Origin: Faecalicatena contorta
GTDB taxonomy: Bacteria > Bacillota > Clostridia > Lachnospirales > Lachnospiraceae
DNA: 64,000 bases
Strand: one strand, 5' to 3'
Assembly: GCF_039521745.1 (NCBI RefSeq)
Contig: NZ_BAAACT010000175.1
Shown here: in pieces, positions 42,813 to 52,068 of the stretch
Layout of the letters: every line of letters starts with the position of its first letter
Position numbering within the stretch: position 1 is the stretch's first letter
The notes under the pieces: generated by a model
The model's input: only the letters and a program-made list of their open reading frames with translations
Told to the model about the DNA's origin: nothing
Database searches by the model: none
Translations under genes and position numbers: made by a program

Positions 42813-44860
42813 CTTTCATCCTCCACATACATTTTAACATCTTCTGTTTCAATGACAGCTTCCTTTCTTGCAAAAACCGGCATATAATCCAGCGGACACG
42901 TGAAAGAATACCACTTTCCACCCATATAGGCCCGTTTTTCCCCCAGTATCTCCACCCAGACTCCCTCAGGCAGGTATACCTGCCTGACAGCATCTCTGCC
43001 GCCGAAAACAGGAGCCACAAGGATATCTTTTCCGAAGAAATACTGGTCATACATTCCTCTTACATTTCTGTCCTTGGGATATTCCAATACCATGGGGCGG
43101 ATGAACGGAAGTCCACTTCCCGCACACTCGGATGCAGTTTTCCAGATATACGGCATCAGCCGGTAACGCAGACTGATAAATTGTCTGAGAATGTCAGTCG
43201 TCTCCTCGTCGTAAGCCCATGGCTGCCTTGTGGTTGTGCCATGCAGGCGGCTGTGTGATGTGAACAGTCCGAACTGCGACCAGCGGATAAAGATTTCTTT
43301 CGTTACGTCACCATAAAATCCTCCCATGTCATGACTCCAGAAGAGGACACCTGACATCGCTATAGACAGGCCTGCACGCAGTGTTGCGGCCATCCCTTCG
43401 TAGCTGGAATGAGGATCTCCGGACCAGCAGACCGGAAACTGCTGCATGCCCGCACAGCCGCTTCTGGCCCAGACAAGAGCATTTCCCGCCCCCTTACATT
43501 CCTGCGAAACCTCAAATACCGCCTGATTATAAAGCCTGGAATATGCATTCCTCAGTTCTTTTCCTGTCATCCCGTTAGAAAACAGAGCATCATAAGGAAT
43601 GTCTTCGCCAAAATCAGTCTTCAGGACATCCACGCCTTCCTCCAGCACAGTTTTCAATTTTGCTTTAAACCATGCAGCCGCCTCCTCATTGGTAAAATCC
43701 AGAAGGACGCAGGGCGACAGAAGTCCGTGCCATAAGTCTGCCTCATAAGGTTCTCCCTCTTTGTTCTTTGCAAAGTAACCCTTTTCTTTTCCTTCCTGAT
43801 ACATCTCCGTGGTAATTGTCACATAGGGATTGATCCACAGGCTGATTTTGTAGCCTTTTTCCCTTAGTCCGGCTATCATTTTGCTGCGGTCCGGATACTG
43901 GGCTTCATCCCACACAAAATCACACCATTTATCTTCTCTGAGCCAGTAACAGTCAAAATGCATGACATCACATGGAATCTTTTCCAACCGGAAACGCCTT
44001 GCATCCTCCTCCACATTCTTTTCAGAATTCCCTTTAAACCCCGTTGAGTACCACAGCCCAAAGGACCATTTCGGAGGCAGTACAGCCGGCCCGGTCAAAT
44101 TTACAAAAGCAGAAAGAATCTCCTTCGGGGACGGTCTGACAATCAGATAGTATTCCAGCGAGCTGTCCGGAATATGCGCACTGAGTGTAGCCGCTGATTC
44201 ACTCCCAATATGAAAGTCAAAGATTCCGTGATGATGCACAAAAAGTCCATAGCCATAGCTGCTCATATAGAATGGAATGTTCTTATATGCCGTTTCATCC
44301 CTGCATCCCAGGGTGTCAAAGTTCCGCATGGACACTGTCTGCCCCCGCTTATCGAACTGTGTAAAATGCTCGCCCAGTCCATAGATACTTTCATCATAGT
44401 GAAGCAAAAACCCCAGATTCATCCCCTTTAATTCGTCCCCGTCCACGCTGTATCCTGATGGTGGTATCTGGTTATATCCGTCCCCCACAGAATCCACATC
44501 GTTTTGGCTCTCCCGGCAGGCAATCCTTCCGTCTGCATGATAGATCCGGAAGGCAAAAGGGGATTTTCTTATTTCTATCCGGTATTCTTCCGTAGTGATG
44601 CAATACATTTCCTCTGTCTCTGCTGTTTTTACAGATGCCTCCTGCAGAAACTCTCTTCGAACCACCGGATACTTCACCGGTGTGAATTCTCCCCTGGCAA
44701 TTCTTACCCGTATGATACCCGACTGATATGCACAAAGACAGAGGTTGATTGATTCTCCGAAATTATCCAGCGCTTTGATTCTGAAGTTTCCGCCTTCCAC
44801 CTCCACCCCCTTCAGAACTGCCGGAAAATGATGCTGATATTCTTTGTATCTTTTTTCCAT
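42809..44860 (-). CDS. yicI: GH31 alpha-xylosidase
   Basis: A 683-residue GH31 glycosidase of YicI type. The nucleophile is D416 in DVLKTDFGEDIP, the same residue number and KTDFGE motif as E. coli YicI. The sequence also shows GLGEHFTQFDKRG and WSFGLWYSTGF. It releases alpha-linked xylose from non-reducing ends. With no signal peptide it is cytoplasmic and acts on imported oligosaccharides or glycosides. It sits between two URO-D-family genes with almost no spacing. Confidence 0.92.
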   Translation of the reverse strand: MEKRYKEYQHHFPAVLKGVEVEGGNFRIKALDNFGESINLCLCAYQSGIIRVRIARGEFTPVKYPVVRREFLQEASVKTAETEEMYCITTEEYRIEIRKSPFAFRIYHADGRIACRESQNDVDSVGDGYNQIPPSGYSVDGDELKGMNLGFLLHYDESIYGLGEHFTQFDKRGQTVSMRNFDTLGCRDETAYKNIPFYMSSYGYGLFVHHHGIFDFHIGSESAATLSAHIPDSSLEYYLIVRPSPKEILSAFVNLTGPAVLPPKWSFGLWYSTGFKGNSEKNVEEDARRFRLEKIPCDVMHFDCYWLREDKWCDFVWDEAQYPDRSKMIAGLREKGYKISLWINPYVTITTEMYQEGKEKGYFAKNKEGEPYEADLWHGLLSPCVLLDFTNEEAAAWFKAKLKTVLEEGVDVLKTDFGEDIPYDALFSNGMTGKELRNAYSRLYNQAVFEVSQECKGAGNALVWARSGCAGMQQFPVCWSGDPHSSYEGMAATLRAGLSIAMSGVLFWSHDMGGFYGDVTKEIFIRWSQFGLFTSHSRLHGTTTRQPWAYDEETTDILRQFISLRYRLMPYIWKTASECAGSGLPFIRPMVLEYPKDRNVRGMYDQYFFGKDILVAPVFGGRDAVRQVYLPEGVWVEILGEKRAYMGGKWYSFTCPLDYMPVFARKEAVIETEDVKMYVEDER

Positions 44861-44862
44861 AT

Positions 44863-45942
44863 CTATTCCTTTCCGTGTTTCTCTACATATTTTATAATTT
44901 CTTTTGCGGACTCCATCTCCTCCGTCTCTGTATGGATATACAGCCCCTTCCCGGAAAGATGTTCAAGCAGGATAGGAACATCGGACGGAGGCGCCATGAT
45001 AATCAGGGCTTTCCCAGCCCCCTGCATGCGCTTCAGAATATGCAGGTAATGGGAGGCCGGGGGCTGTCCTGCGACATGAGTCCATTGAATTGCTTTCAAT
45101 TTTTTCAGGCCCAGTATGTAATCCAGATGCTGTTCCTGTTCAACACCGTCAAAATGGTACACGGGGTATTCCAGCCATTCCATCTGTTGTTCCAGTTCAT
45201 CCACAATAAATTCTCTGTACATCTCTTTCGAGAACATCACCGACATATCGCACTGCATATGCGCCAGTCTCCCCGGAGCAAGAAGATGCATCCAGGCATG
45301 CGCCCCGCCCCCATTGAGCTGCTCGGTTATCCGATAAAACATTTCATTTGTTTTTACCCATCCTTCATTCAGAATCCGGACTGCTTTCTTTACTTCTTCC
45401 GGCTGGGAGAGCATATCCATCAGAACGTTTTCCGTCCCGTAGAGGTGCCCAAGTGCATCCACCGTTCCGCTGCTGTCCGGCATCCCTATAAAGTAGCTGT
45501 CTTTGGCGCGTTCTGTCAGACAGCGTGTAATTTCAAGATGTTTTTTCAGGCGTATTTCTGTATAACTGCCCTCTGCTTCAGATAAATCCTCCCAAACCGG
45601 GTCAAACCAGATCGTGTCGTTCCCATAAGCAGGGACAGCCCCGTAATAATTACAGTGCCCGCTGGTTCCGTAATTCTGGAAGATAATGGGGAGAGTTTCG
45701 CCCCCTAAGAAAGTATTTTCAAGTCTTTCCATGTTATTTTGGTATATTGTCTCCGGATCTTCCCAGTATTTCCGAAGCTCTTCGGGCTTTCCGGTAAGAT
45801 CTTGGGAATTATGGAACATGGAAATATTTTTTCCCTTTTCTTTCGGGGCTGTCACTGATATCAGTACCCTGTCTATCATCTCTCTGTCCCAGAATGCATA
45901 CAGTCTTTTTCTTACTATATCAATGTCCTCTTTGAATCTCAT
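44863..45942 (-). CDS. Uroporphyrinogen-decarboxylase-like protein (paralog 4)
   Basis: A 359-residue URO-D-like barrel, more diverged than the others. The opening FKEDIDIVRKRLYAFWDREM, IDRVLISVTAP replaces the usual KERV...RVP. At the metal-site position it has VYHFDGVEQEQHLDYIL (histidine but no cysteine), and AWMHLLAPGRLAHMQCDMSVMFS is typical of the family. The function is unknown. It lies 2 bp upstream of GH31 and 9 bp downstream of the alpha-mannosidase, firmly inside the operon. Confidence 0.75.
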   Translation of the reverse strand: MRFKEDIDIVRKRLYAFWDREMIDRVLISVTAPKEKGKNISMFHNSQDLTGKPEELRKYWEDPETIYQNNMERLENTFLGGETLPIIFQNYGTSGHCNYYGAVPAYGNDTIWFDPVWEDLSEAEGSYTEIRLKKHLEITRCLTERAKDSYFIGMPDSSGTVDALGHLYGTENVLMDMLSQPEEVKKAVRILNEGWVKTNEMFYRITEQLNGGGAHAWMHLLAPGRLAHMQCDMSVMFSKEMYREFIVDELEQQMEWLEYPVYHFDGVEQEQHLDYILGLKKLKAIQWTHVAGQPPASHYLHILKRMQGAGKALIIMAPPSDVPILLEHLSGKGLYIHTETEEMESAKEIIKYVEKHGKE

Positions 45943-45951
45943 TGCCGCCTC

Positions 45952-48657
45952 CTAAGGTTTGGTCTCGATATATAACGTTATAATCTGTCCGGGTTTGATT
46001 TCAAATCTTATTTCTCCGTTTCGCACTTCCAGTTTCTTCTGCTTTTCCTCCGCAAGGTTCGCCATGTATACCTTATCCATTCCGGGCTGCACCGGCAAAA
46101 CCACTTCCTGCCTGTCGTCCAGAATGCTGTAGATCCTCAGGATAACGCCATCCTGCCTTTCCGAAATCTTCAAGGCCGAAAGCTGGACGCCTTCCGGCAG
46201 CTTATTCATAAAATTACCCGCATGTTCTTCAGCCAGGAGACTCCTGCACCCGTTTTTTAAAGACTGCGTGTAGACCGGGCAGCGGAATCTCTCAATCACA
46301 TCAAAAGCTTCAGCCGTGCGGTTCGGATGATATACCACACAAAAATCAAAGCTGTGGTTTCCGATACACTGCGCTTCCTCCGTCTCAATTGTCCAGCCGC
46401 CGTTTCCATGCCGTGTCAGCAAGTCCGTTCTGGAAAGCCACCCCACACACCGGAGAAGTGTCAAATTTACGGCTGTTCCCGCTTCTGTCTGTACTGCTTC
46501 ATATTCCGGAAGCCCTGTTGTTCCCACACTCATCGCCTCACAATTGTCATGAACACCAACGTAACCGTGATTAGGATGTGTGGACTGTGGATATTCCATC
46601 CATTTTTCAGGAACTTCAACTTCAACTGGACGCTCTGTTATATCAAATATCTGGTAAGACTCACTGGTTTTCGTCCGTATTCCTGATGGAAACTGTACCT
46701 GGAGCCTGTGATCTCTAGCATTGTTTTCAAAGTCCAGATGACAGTCAATCCGATTTATCCCGCTGTATAAGGTGATTTTCATAGCAAAAGAACATTTGGT
46801 CATCGCCTTTTTCCTTGACCTGCGGTCTTCACTAAGTGCTTCCGGAAGTATCATATTTCCGCGGAGTATCAGTGCCTGGCAGATACCCTCCTGAATTTCT
46901 TTCTCAACCTCCAGTGCAGAACCGTCTATTGTACATTCACGATCCTCTTCCGGCCATGAATATGTATATTCATCACCGGCATCCCCCTTATCAATCATTC
47001 TGGCAAATCCTTCATGTTCTGCCTGTGTCCTTTTATCCAGCAGGATAAGCCCTTTTTCCCCTGCACTCAGACGGTAGAACTCATTCTCTATGGCACTGCC
47101 CTCTGTCCTGACTGCCCAATCAGATGGCTCATCAGACGGCGCTGCTGTCAGCTGGTGGCAGCCATATGTAAAGCCGGGAAGCATCACACCCACGCGGAAC
47201 TTATTTACCTTATAAATCTCCGGCATGGTATGATCCTGGTACAACGTATTGTAATCCTTCTTTGCCTCCAGAATAACATGTGGTATCTTCCTTCCCGCCT
47301 CATCCGTAATTCTGATTCCCGCCGGGATATCCGGATGGCAGATGCTATTCTCACAATCTACAATTACAGACTTCGTATAGTCAACAGACTGTACAAGCGT
47401 CTCATCCATACAGATCTCCAGTTCCGCATAGGCCGGTTGTTCTTTAACGCACGGTTCAAACAGAGCGATTTCTGCCGCTCTCTTGTCTGCCCGCTGCCCC
47501 TTCGTTTCATTTCTCACTACAGTGTCGTGCATCAGCGTATCTTCCAGCTGTTCCACACAGGCGTAGCGTGTCATCATTTCCCGGTGCACCTCGTCAATAC
47601 TGCATCCGCAGATGCTGTCATGGGGATGATTTTCCAGAATCTTCTTCCAGATATAGTCCAAATACCCGCAGCTGTCGAATTCCCGTCCGCTCAGCTTTTC
47701 AAGCGCAAGCAGGGGTTCCAGATAGCGCTCCGCTTTATTCTGTACAATATCATTTCTCTGCTTCAAATACATTCTGCTTGACAGAGTGCCTCCAAGCAGC
47801 ATAGAACACTCGCCCGAACGAATCTCACCACGGAAGGCTGATAGTACAAAGGGGTCAGACCCCTTTGTACGTTTCTCTAACTGTTCCCGAAGTTCATTCA
47901 GGTAATTTTCCATAGTGGACAGTTCAATACAACACTCCGGTATCTGCTCATTCAGCTGTCTGACCACCTCACAGATATCCTTCTGCCCTATGATATGATC
48001 CGAGCCGTTCATCAGAAGGACCACATCTGTTGTTGATTTTGCCCCCAGGCTTTCAAGCAGTTCTTTCACCCTTGGCACGGTAATATCCATGTCACTGCTC
48101 AGGTTCCCGCTGTTGCCATAGCCATGTGGCATATGGATACAAAGGACACGCGAGTCCTGAAAAGGAGATTCCCAGTAAAATTCTGTCTTATCCATTTCTC
48201 TGGAAGCGCCCCGCCAGAACACCATCGTATGCATCCCCAGCCCCACCGCTATCTGGGGCATCTGTGCCGGGTGCCCGAAGGAGTCCGGCAGATAGGCCGT
48301 CTCCATTTTATGCCCAGCTTCCGCCGTTACCTGTGCACCTTTCAAATAATTCCTTATATGAGACTCCCCGCTGATTAAAAGTTCATCCGGCAGAACATAC
48401 CACGGTCCACAGATAATTTTTCCCGTCTTCAGCGCGTTGAAGAGACGTTCTCTGCAATACGGTTTTATCTCCAGATAATCTTCAATCGCTATTGTCTGTC
48501 CATCTAGCATAAACGAGACATATTCCGGAACCTCTTCAACCAAATCCAGAAGCCCGTCTATGAGCCTGACCAGTTTTGTCCTGAATTGTTCCCGTGTCAG
48601 ATACCACTCCCTGTCCCAATGGGTATGGCAAATCATGTGTGCCTTTAATTTTTTCAT
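45952..48657 (-). CDS. GH38 alpha-mannosidase
   Basis: A 901-residue alpha-mannosidase. Zinc ligands begin with H11-T-H13-W-D15 (CHTHWDREWYL), and the nucleophile is D125 in LPDSFGHPAQMP. The middle region has the GH38 central domain motif ENHPHDSICGCSIDEVH. There is no signal peptide, so it is cytoplasmic and trims imported mannosides. Residues 262-272 (RTKGSDPFVLS) are encoded by an in-frame palindromic repeat at 47844-47870, so the protein carries a repeat-derived insert. The gene ends the importer half of the operon, 4 bp after the permease. Confidence 0.93.
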   Translation of the reverse strand: MKKLKAHMICHTHWDREWYLTREQFRTKLVRLIDGLLDLVEEVPEYVSFMLDGQTIAIEDYLEIKPYCRERLFNALKTGKIICGPWYVLPDELLISGESHIRNYLKGAQVTAEAGHKMETAYLPDSFGHPAQMPQIAVGLGMHTMVFWRGASREMDKTEFYWESPFQDSRVLCIHMPHGYGNSGNLSSDMDITVPRVKELLESLGAKSTTDVVLLMNGSDHIIGQKDICEVVRQLNEQIPECCIELSTMENYLNELREQLEKRTKGSDPFVLSAFRGEIRSGECSMLLGGTLSSRMYLKQRNDIVQNKAERYLEPLLALEKLSGREFDSCGYLDYIWKKILENHPHDSICGCSIDEVHREMMTRYACVEQLEDTLMHDTVVRNETKGQRADKRAAEIALFEPCVKEQPAYAELEICMDETLVQSVDYTKSVIVDCENSICHPDIPAGIRITDEAGRKIPHVILEAKKDYNTLYQDHTMPEIYKVNKFRVGVMLPGFTYGCHQLTAAPSDEPSDWAVRTEGSAIENEFYRLSAGEKGLILLDKRTQAEHEGFARMIDKGDAGDEYTYSWPEEDRECTIDGSALEVEKEIQEGICQALILRGNMILPEALSEDRRSRKKAMTKCSFAMKITLYSGINRIDCHLDFENNARDHRLQVQFPSGIRTKTSESYQIFDITERPVEVEVPEKWMEYPQSTHPNHGYVGVHDNCEAMSVGTTGLPEYEAVQTEAGTAVNLTLLRCVGWLSRTDLLTRHGNGGWTIETEEAQCIGNHSFDFCVVYHPNRTAEAFDVIERFRCPVYTQSLKNGCRSLLAEEHAGNFMNKLPEGVQLSALKISERQDGVILRIYSILDDRQEVVLPVQPGMDKVYMANLAEEKQKKLEVRNGEIRFEIKPGQIITLYIETKP
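47844..47870. repeat. GGGGTC palindrome inserted in frame in the mannosidase gene
   Basis: GTACAAAGGGGTC-A-GACCCCTTTGTAC is a perfect 27-bp palindrome sharing the GGGGTCAGACCCC core with 3333-3380 and 8316-8363. It reads without a stop as T-K-G-S-D-P-F-V in the gene's frame and lies in a linker-like region. Confidence 0.9.
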
Positions 48658-48661
48658 AGTT

Positions 48662-49498
48662 TTATCCTTTCACTGCTCCGCTTGTCATGCCTGAAATAAA
48701 ATGCTTCTGGAAGATGATAAACAGCACTGCAGGTATAAAAATCGCAATCGCTGTCGCACAGGTTATCGGGCCCCATTTTACGCCTTGTTCTGTCATAAAT
48801 GTGTACAGTCCGATTGACATCGGCTGGATCTTTGTGCTGGAGGTCAGAGTCATGGCAATGACAAATTCATTCCAGCAGGTAAAAAATGTAATGACCGAAG
48901 TTGCGATAACTCCCGGCATAGTAAGCGGTAATAATATTTTCGTAAATGTTCCGAACGTAGAGCAGCCGTCAATCAACGCCGCCTCGTCCAATTCTCTTGG
49001 TATGGAATCGTAAAACGACTTGAGGATCCAGACCGAAAACGGAATATTTATGGATACATATACGGCTATAATCCCCGGAAATGTATCCAGAAGCCTCATA
49101 TTGTTCATCATGACGTACAGCGGAACAATCAATACACTCGCTGGAAGCATCTTCGTTACCAGAAGCAGAAGCATCAGCGGTTTATTTGCCTTAAACTTAT
49201 ATCTGGAAAACCCATACGCTGCCAGTATAGACAAAACCCCCGCAATCAAAACAGTCGCCGAACTGATAATAAAGGAATTCCGAAATCCGATCGGCATCAT
49301 GGTCTCAAACAGCACCTTTTTATAATGGGCAAGGGTTCCGTTAGACACATACCACTGAGGGGGATAAGCAAACATATCTCCGGGCTGTTTGAAGGACGTG
49401 ATGATTACCCAGTATATTGGTGTCAGAAAAGCTAATATTACAAGGATATACAATATGTAAACTCCGATCGGCCTGGCCTTCTTTTTCCATTTTCTCAT
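48662..49498 (-). CDS. ABC sugar importer permease (MalG type)
   Basis: A 278-residue permease with six hydrophobic segments. The EAA loop EAALIDGCSTFGTFTKILLP contacts the ATPase. It belongs to the carbohydrate uptake transporter-1 family. It overlaps the upstream permease gene by 4 bp. No ATPase gene is in the cluster; such systems commonly share an MsmX/MsmK-type ATPase encoded elsewhere. Confidence 0.93.
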   Translation of the reverse strand: MRKWKKKARPIGVYILYILVILAFLTPIYWVIITSFKQPGDMFAYPPQWYVSNGTLAHYKKVLFETMMPIGFRNSFIISSATVLIAGVLSILAAYGFSRYKFKANKPLMLLLLVTKMLPASVLIVPLYVMMNNMRLLDTFPGIIAVYVSINIPFSVWILKSFYDSIPRELDEAALIDGCSTFGTFTKILLPLTMPGVIATSVITFFTCWNEFVIAMTLTSSTKIQPMSIGLYTFMTEQGVKWGPITCATAIAIFIPAVLFIIFQKHFISGMTSGAVKG

Positions 49499-50370
49499 TC
49501 TTCACTTTCCCCCTTAAATACAAACATATATACAACGGTAAGTATCAGGCTTATGAGGAGCATGATGACAGCCATAGCCGCTCCCTGCCCAAGCTGGTGG
49601 AACTTAAATGCCGAATTATACATGTACAGCGGCAGCACTTCTGTGGCATTTTTAGGTCCGCCCCCTGTCAGGGCATATATAATATCAAAGTACCCGATGG
49701 TACCGATTGTGATCATAATCAGATTAATTAAAAACGTACTCTTCATCATAGGTATTGTTAAGTATATAAATTTCTGAAACCCGTTTGCGCCGTCTATGGC
49801 GCCAGCTTCATAAAGCTCTCCCGGGATCTTCTGCAGCCCCGCCATCTCAAGCATAAAGGTAAACGGAACTCCGATCCAGACTGTGACAAACATTAAGGTA
49901 GTCAGGGCCATATTGCTGCCGAGCCAGTCTTTGGGACTGCCGCCGAGCTGGATCAATACCGCATTCAAAAGCCCCATTTTCCCGCTTCTTAGGATCCATT
50001 TCCACATAAGGCCAAGAGCCACCGGCGGTACGACCCACGGCAGTATGACACTTGTTCTCCCGATACCAGAAAAAGGTCTCTTTTTCTGGAAAAGAAAGGC
50101 TAGGGCAAACCCAAGGGTAAACTGCCCCACAACTACAACGGCCGAGAACTTCAGCGATACAACACAGCTGTGTATGAAATCTTTGTTCTGGAACAGTTCC
50201 GCATAGTTCTTCATGCCGATGATTTCCTCAGTCCCCATCCGAAGTAAATTCAAATCTGTAACACTGATATAGAAGGAATAGAAAAATGGATAAATAGTAA
50301 AAACACCAATCCATATCAATGCAGGTAATATGAAAACCAAGTATATATGCTTCCTAATAAATTTTCCCAT
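49495..50370 (-). CDS. ABC sugar importer permease (MalF type)
   Basis: A 291-residue permease with about six membrane segments and the EAA loop YEAGAIDGANGFQKFIYLTI. It pairs with the MalG-type protein to form the channel. The start is the ATG behind GCGAGGTG; a longer reading frame would translate two intergenic hairpins. Those hairpins separate it from the highly expressed binding-protein gene. Confidence 0.92.
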   Translation of the reverse strand: MGKFIRKHIYLVFILPALIWIGVFTIYPFFYSFYISVTDLNLLRMGTEEIIGMKNYAELFQNKDFIHSCVVSLKFSAVVVVGQFTLGFALAFLFQKKRPFSGIGRTSVILPWVVPPVALGLMWKWILRSGKMGLLNAVLIQLGGSPKDWLGSNMALTTLMFVTVWIGVPFTFMLEMAGLQKIPGELYEAGAIDGANGFQKFIYLTIPMMKSTFLINLIMITIGTIGYFDIIYALTGGGPKNATEVLPLYMYNSAFKFHQLGQGAAMAVIMLLISLILTVVYMFVFKGESEE

Positions 50371-50397
50371 TTTGCACCTCGCTATTATTGGAAAATG

Positions 50398-50427
50398 GTA
50401 AAGGTTCAGACCTGTCTGAACCTTTAC
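50398..50427. repeat. Perfect hairpin GTAAAGGTTCAGA/TCTGAACCTTTAC
   Basis: A 13-bp perfect stem with loop CCTG, in the same family as 37868-37897. It lies between the binding-protein and permease genes. Confidence 0.85.
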
Positions 50428-50430
50428 GAA

Positions 50431-50468
50431 AAATGGCTCATTTGCAAATTTGAAATGAGCCATTTCCA
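50431..50468. repeat. Second hairpin AAATGGCTCATTT/AAATGAGCCATTT
   Basis: A perfect 13-bp inverted repeat with loop GCAAATTTG, directly upstream of the previous hairpin in transcription order. Such stems after a binding-protein gene typically protect its mRNA and reduce read-through into the permeases. Confidence 0.8.
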
Positions 50469-50482
50469 CGTACGTTCACTTT

Positions 50483-51820
50483 CTACTGCTTCATAATCTC
50501 ATCAGCAGATTTCTGTGCTTTCTCTGCCTCTTCTTTGATAACGCCCTCCAGATCAGTCTCTCCTGTAGCCGCACTCTGTACAATCTCTTTAAAAGATTCG
50601 TCTGCAGCACTGTAAAATGCTACTGCATCTCTTGGCTTAGCCGCATAGAGCCCCTGAGAATACGCCTGCCAAACAGGGTCATTCTTGAATTCATCCTGCT
50701 CATATACTTCCAACAGACTTGACATCTGTCCGATTCTGGTGAAAAGTGTCTGTACCTCCACACTCCTGTAGAAGTCCATGAAGTTCCAGGCAAGCTCCTG
50801 CTGCTCCGGGTCATCGGTAAACATAGCAAGTGTCCAGCCTCCGGCTGTTGTGCACGGCTCCTGCCCTGGAACTGCAGGAATATCTGCAATGCCAACCTTA
50901 GAGATAAACTCTTCGCCGCCAGAATCTTTCATCAGAGGATAATGCCAGTTTCCAAGAATAGCCATAGCAGTCTGACCGCCTACAAAGTTCGCTTCTACGT
51001 CCGTAAACTTCACAGATGCAATATCCTCAGCCACGATCTTCTCATCAATCAGTTTCTGAATGAACTGCATGGTATCAAGCATTGCGTCAAAACTCTTGCC
51101 TTCACCGAATATCACTTTTTCTTTTCCGTCTGTCAGCTCAGCGCCTTCACCATGCCCCCAGAACCACGGCAGAAGTGTACAAGAGGTAACGGCATCCGGA
51201 AATGCAGGAATTCCAAGCCCATACTGGTCAATTACGCCGTCACCGTCTTCGTCAACCGTCAGCTTTTTCCCCATTTCCAGCAGTTCGTCCCAATCTTTCG
51301 GAGGCGCGTCATATCCCGCCTCTTTTAAAATGTCTTCTCTGTAATATAGATTCCAGAGACCGCCGTGGAACCAGACTGCTTTTGCTTCTCCATCTACCAT
51401 GCTTCCTTCTGCAGCGTACGGATAATGTTCCGCCCGTTTCTCTTCGGTAAACCACGGATCCAGAGATACCATTGCGCCGGTTTTGTCGACTTCCGCCAGA
51501 TTTGAGCCGTCTACCATACAAATATCGGCCACATTGTCTGCATTAATATCCTGCAGAAGCTTTGGAAGGTAATCATCCGTTCCTATCGTGATTTCAAGCT
51601 CTGCATTATTCTCTTCTTCCCACTGGTCAAATAGCTCCTGCAGACCTGGAACGTTCTGCGGCGCAGCCCAGGAGTTCGTATTAAATGTCAGAACTTTTTT
51701 TCCGCTGTCTGTCTTGCTTTCCGTGCTCTCTGATTCGGGAGCTTTTGTTTTACAGCCTGTAAACATGGTTGCTGCCATTGCTGCGGTTAACATAACCGCA
51801 ATCATTCTCTTTTTCTTCAT
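50483..51820 (-). CDS. ABC sugar-binding lipoprotein
   Basis: A 445-residue solute-binding protein (family 1). The signal peptide ends MFTG-C23 (lipobox), followed by a Ser/Glu-rich linker. The mature fold shows GTDDYLPKLLQDINADNVAD, EAGYDAPPKDWDELLEMGKKL and QTAMAILGNWHYPLM. It captures an oligosaccharide outside the cell for the two permeases. It is the first gene of the leftward operon, behind a strong promoter and a LacI-type operator at 51845-51854. Confidence 0.94.
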   Translation of the reverse strand: MKKKRMIAVMLTAAMAATMFTGCKTKAPESESTESKTDSGKKVLTFNTNSWAAPQNVPGLQELFDQWEEENNAELEITIGTDDYLPKLLQDINADNVADICMVDGSNLAEVDKTGAMVSLDPWFTEEKRAEHYPYAAEGSMVDGEAKAVWFHGGLWNLYYREDILKEAGYDAPPKDWDELLEMGKKLTVDEDGDGVIDQYGLGIPAFPDAVTSCTLLPWFWGHGEGAELTDGKEKVIFGEGKSFDAMLDTMQFIQKLIDEKIVAEDIASVKFTDVEANFVGGQTAMAILGNWHYPLMKDSGGEEFISKVGIADIPAVPGQEPCTTAGGWTLAMFTDDPEQQELAWNFMDFYRSVEVQTLFTRIGQMSSLLEVYEQDEFKNDPVWQAYSQGLYAAKPRDAVAFYSAADESFKEIVQSAATGETDLEGVIKEEAEKAQKSADEIMKQ

Positions 51821-51844
51821 TGTTTCTCCTCCACTTTTGTTTTG

Positions 51845-51897
51845 TACACGTGTAATATTGTTTTATTTATCATATCGTACATTTACAGTCATGTCAA
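51845..51897 (-). promoter_or_regulatory. Promoter and LacI-type operator of the binding-protein operon
   Basis: Reading leftward: TTGACA (51892-51897), a 17-bp spacer, TATGAT (51869-51874). The palindrome TACACGTGTA (51845-51854) lies just past the expected start site, where a repressor would block. The LacI-family protein at 55699 is the obvious candidate. Confidence 0.7.
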
Positions 51898-51971
51898 TTA
51901 ATTTTTTATGTGCAAATATACTAATTTATTATTGTTTTTTTCGTCAAATTAGCAAATTAAGTTTTTGAATA

Positions 51972-52041
51972 TTGATTCCCAATATTACAAATGTTATAAT
52001 ATCATTGTACCAATCCTTATTCTTGTAACATTTTGTAACAT
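51972..52041 (+). promoter_or_regulatory. Promoter of the GH35 operon with a direct repeat
   Basis: TTGATT (51972-51977), a 17-bp spacer, TATAAT (51995-52000). Downstream, TTGTAACATT is repeated in tandem (52023-52041), a possible regulator site. Confidence 0.6.
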
Positions 52042-52068
52042 TCAGTTTTTTAAAAAGGAGTACGCATC

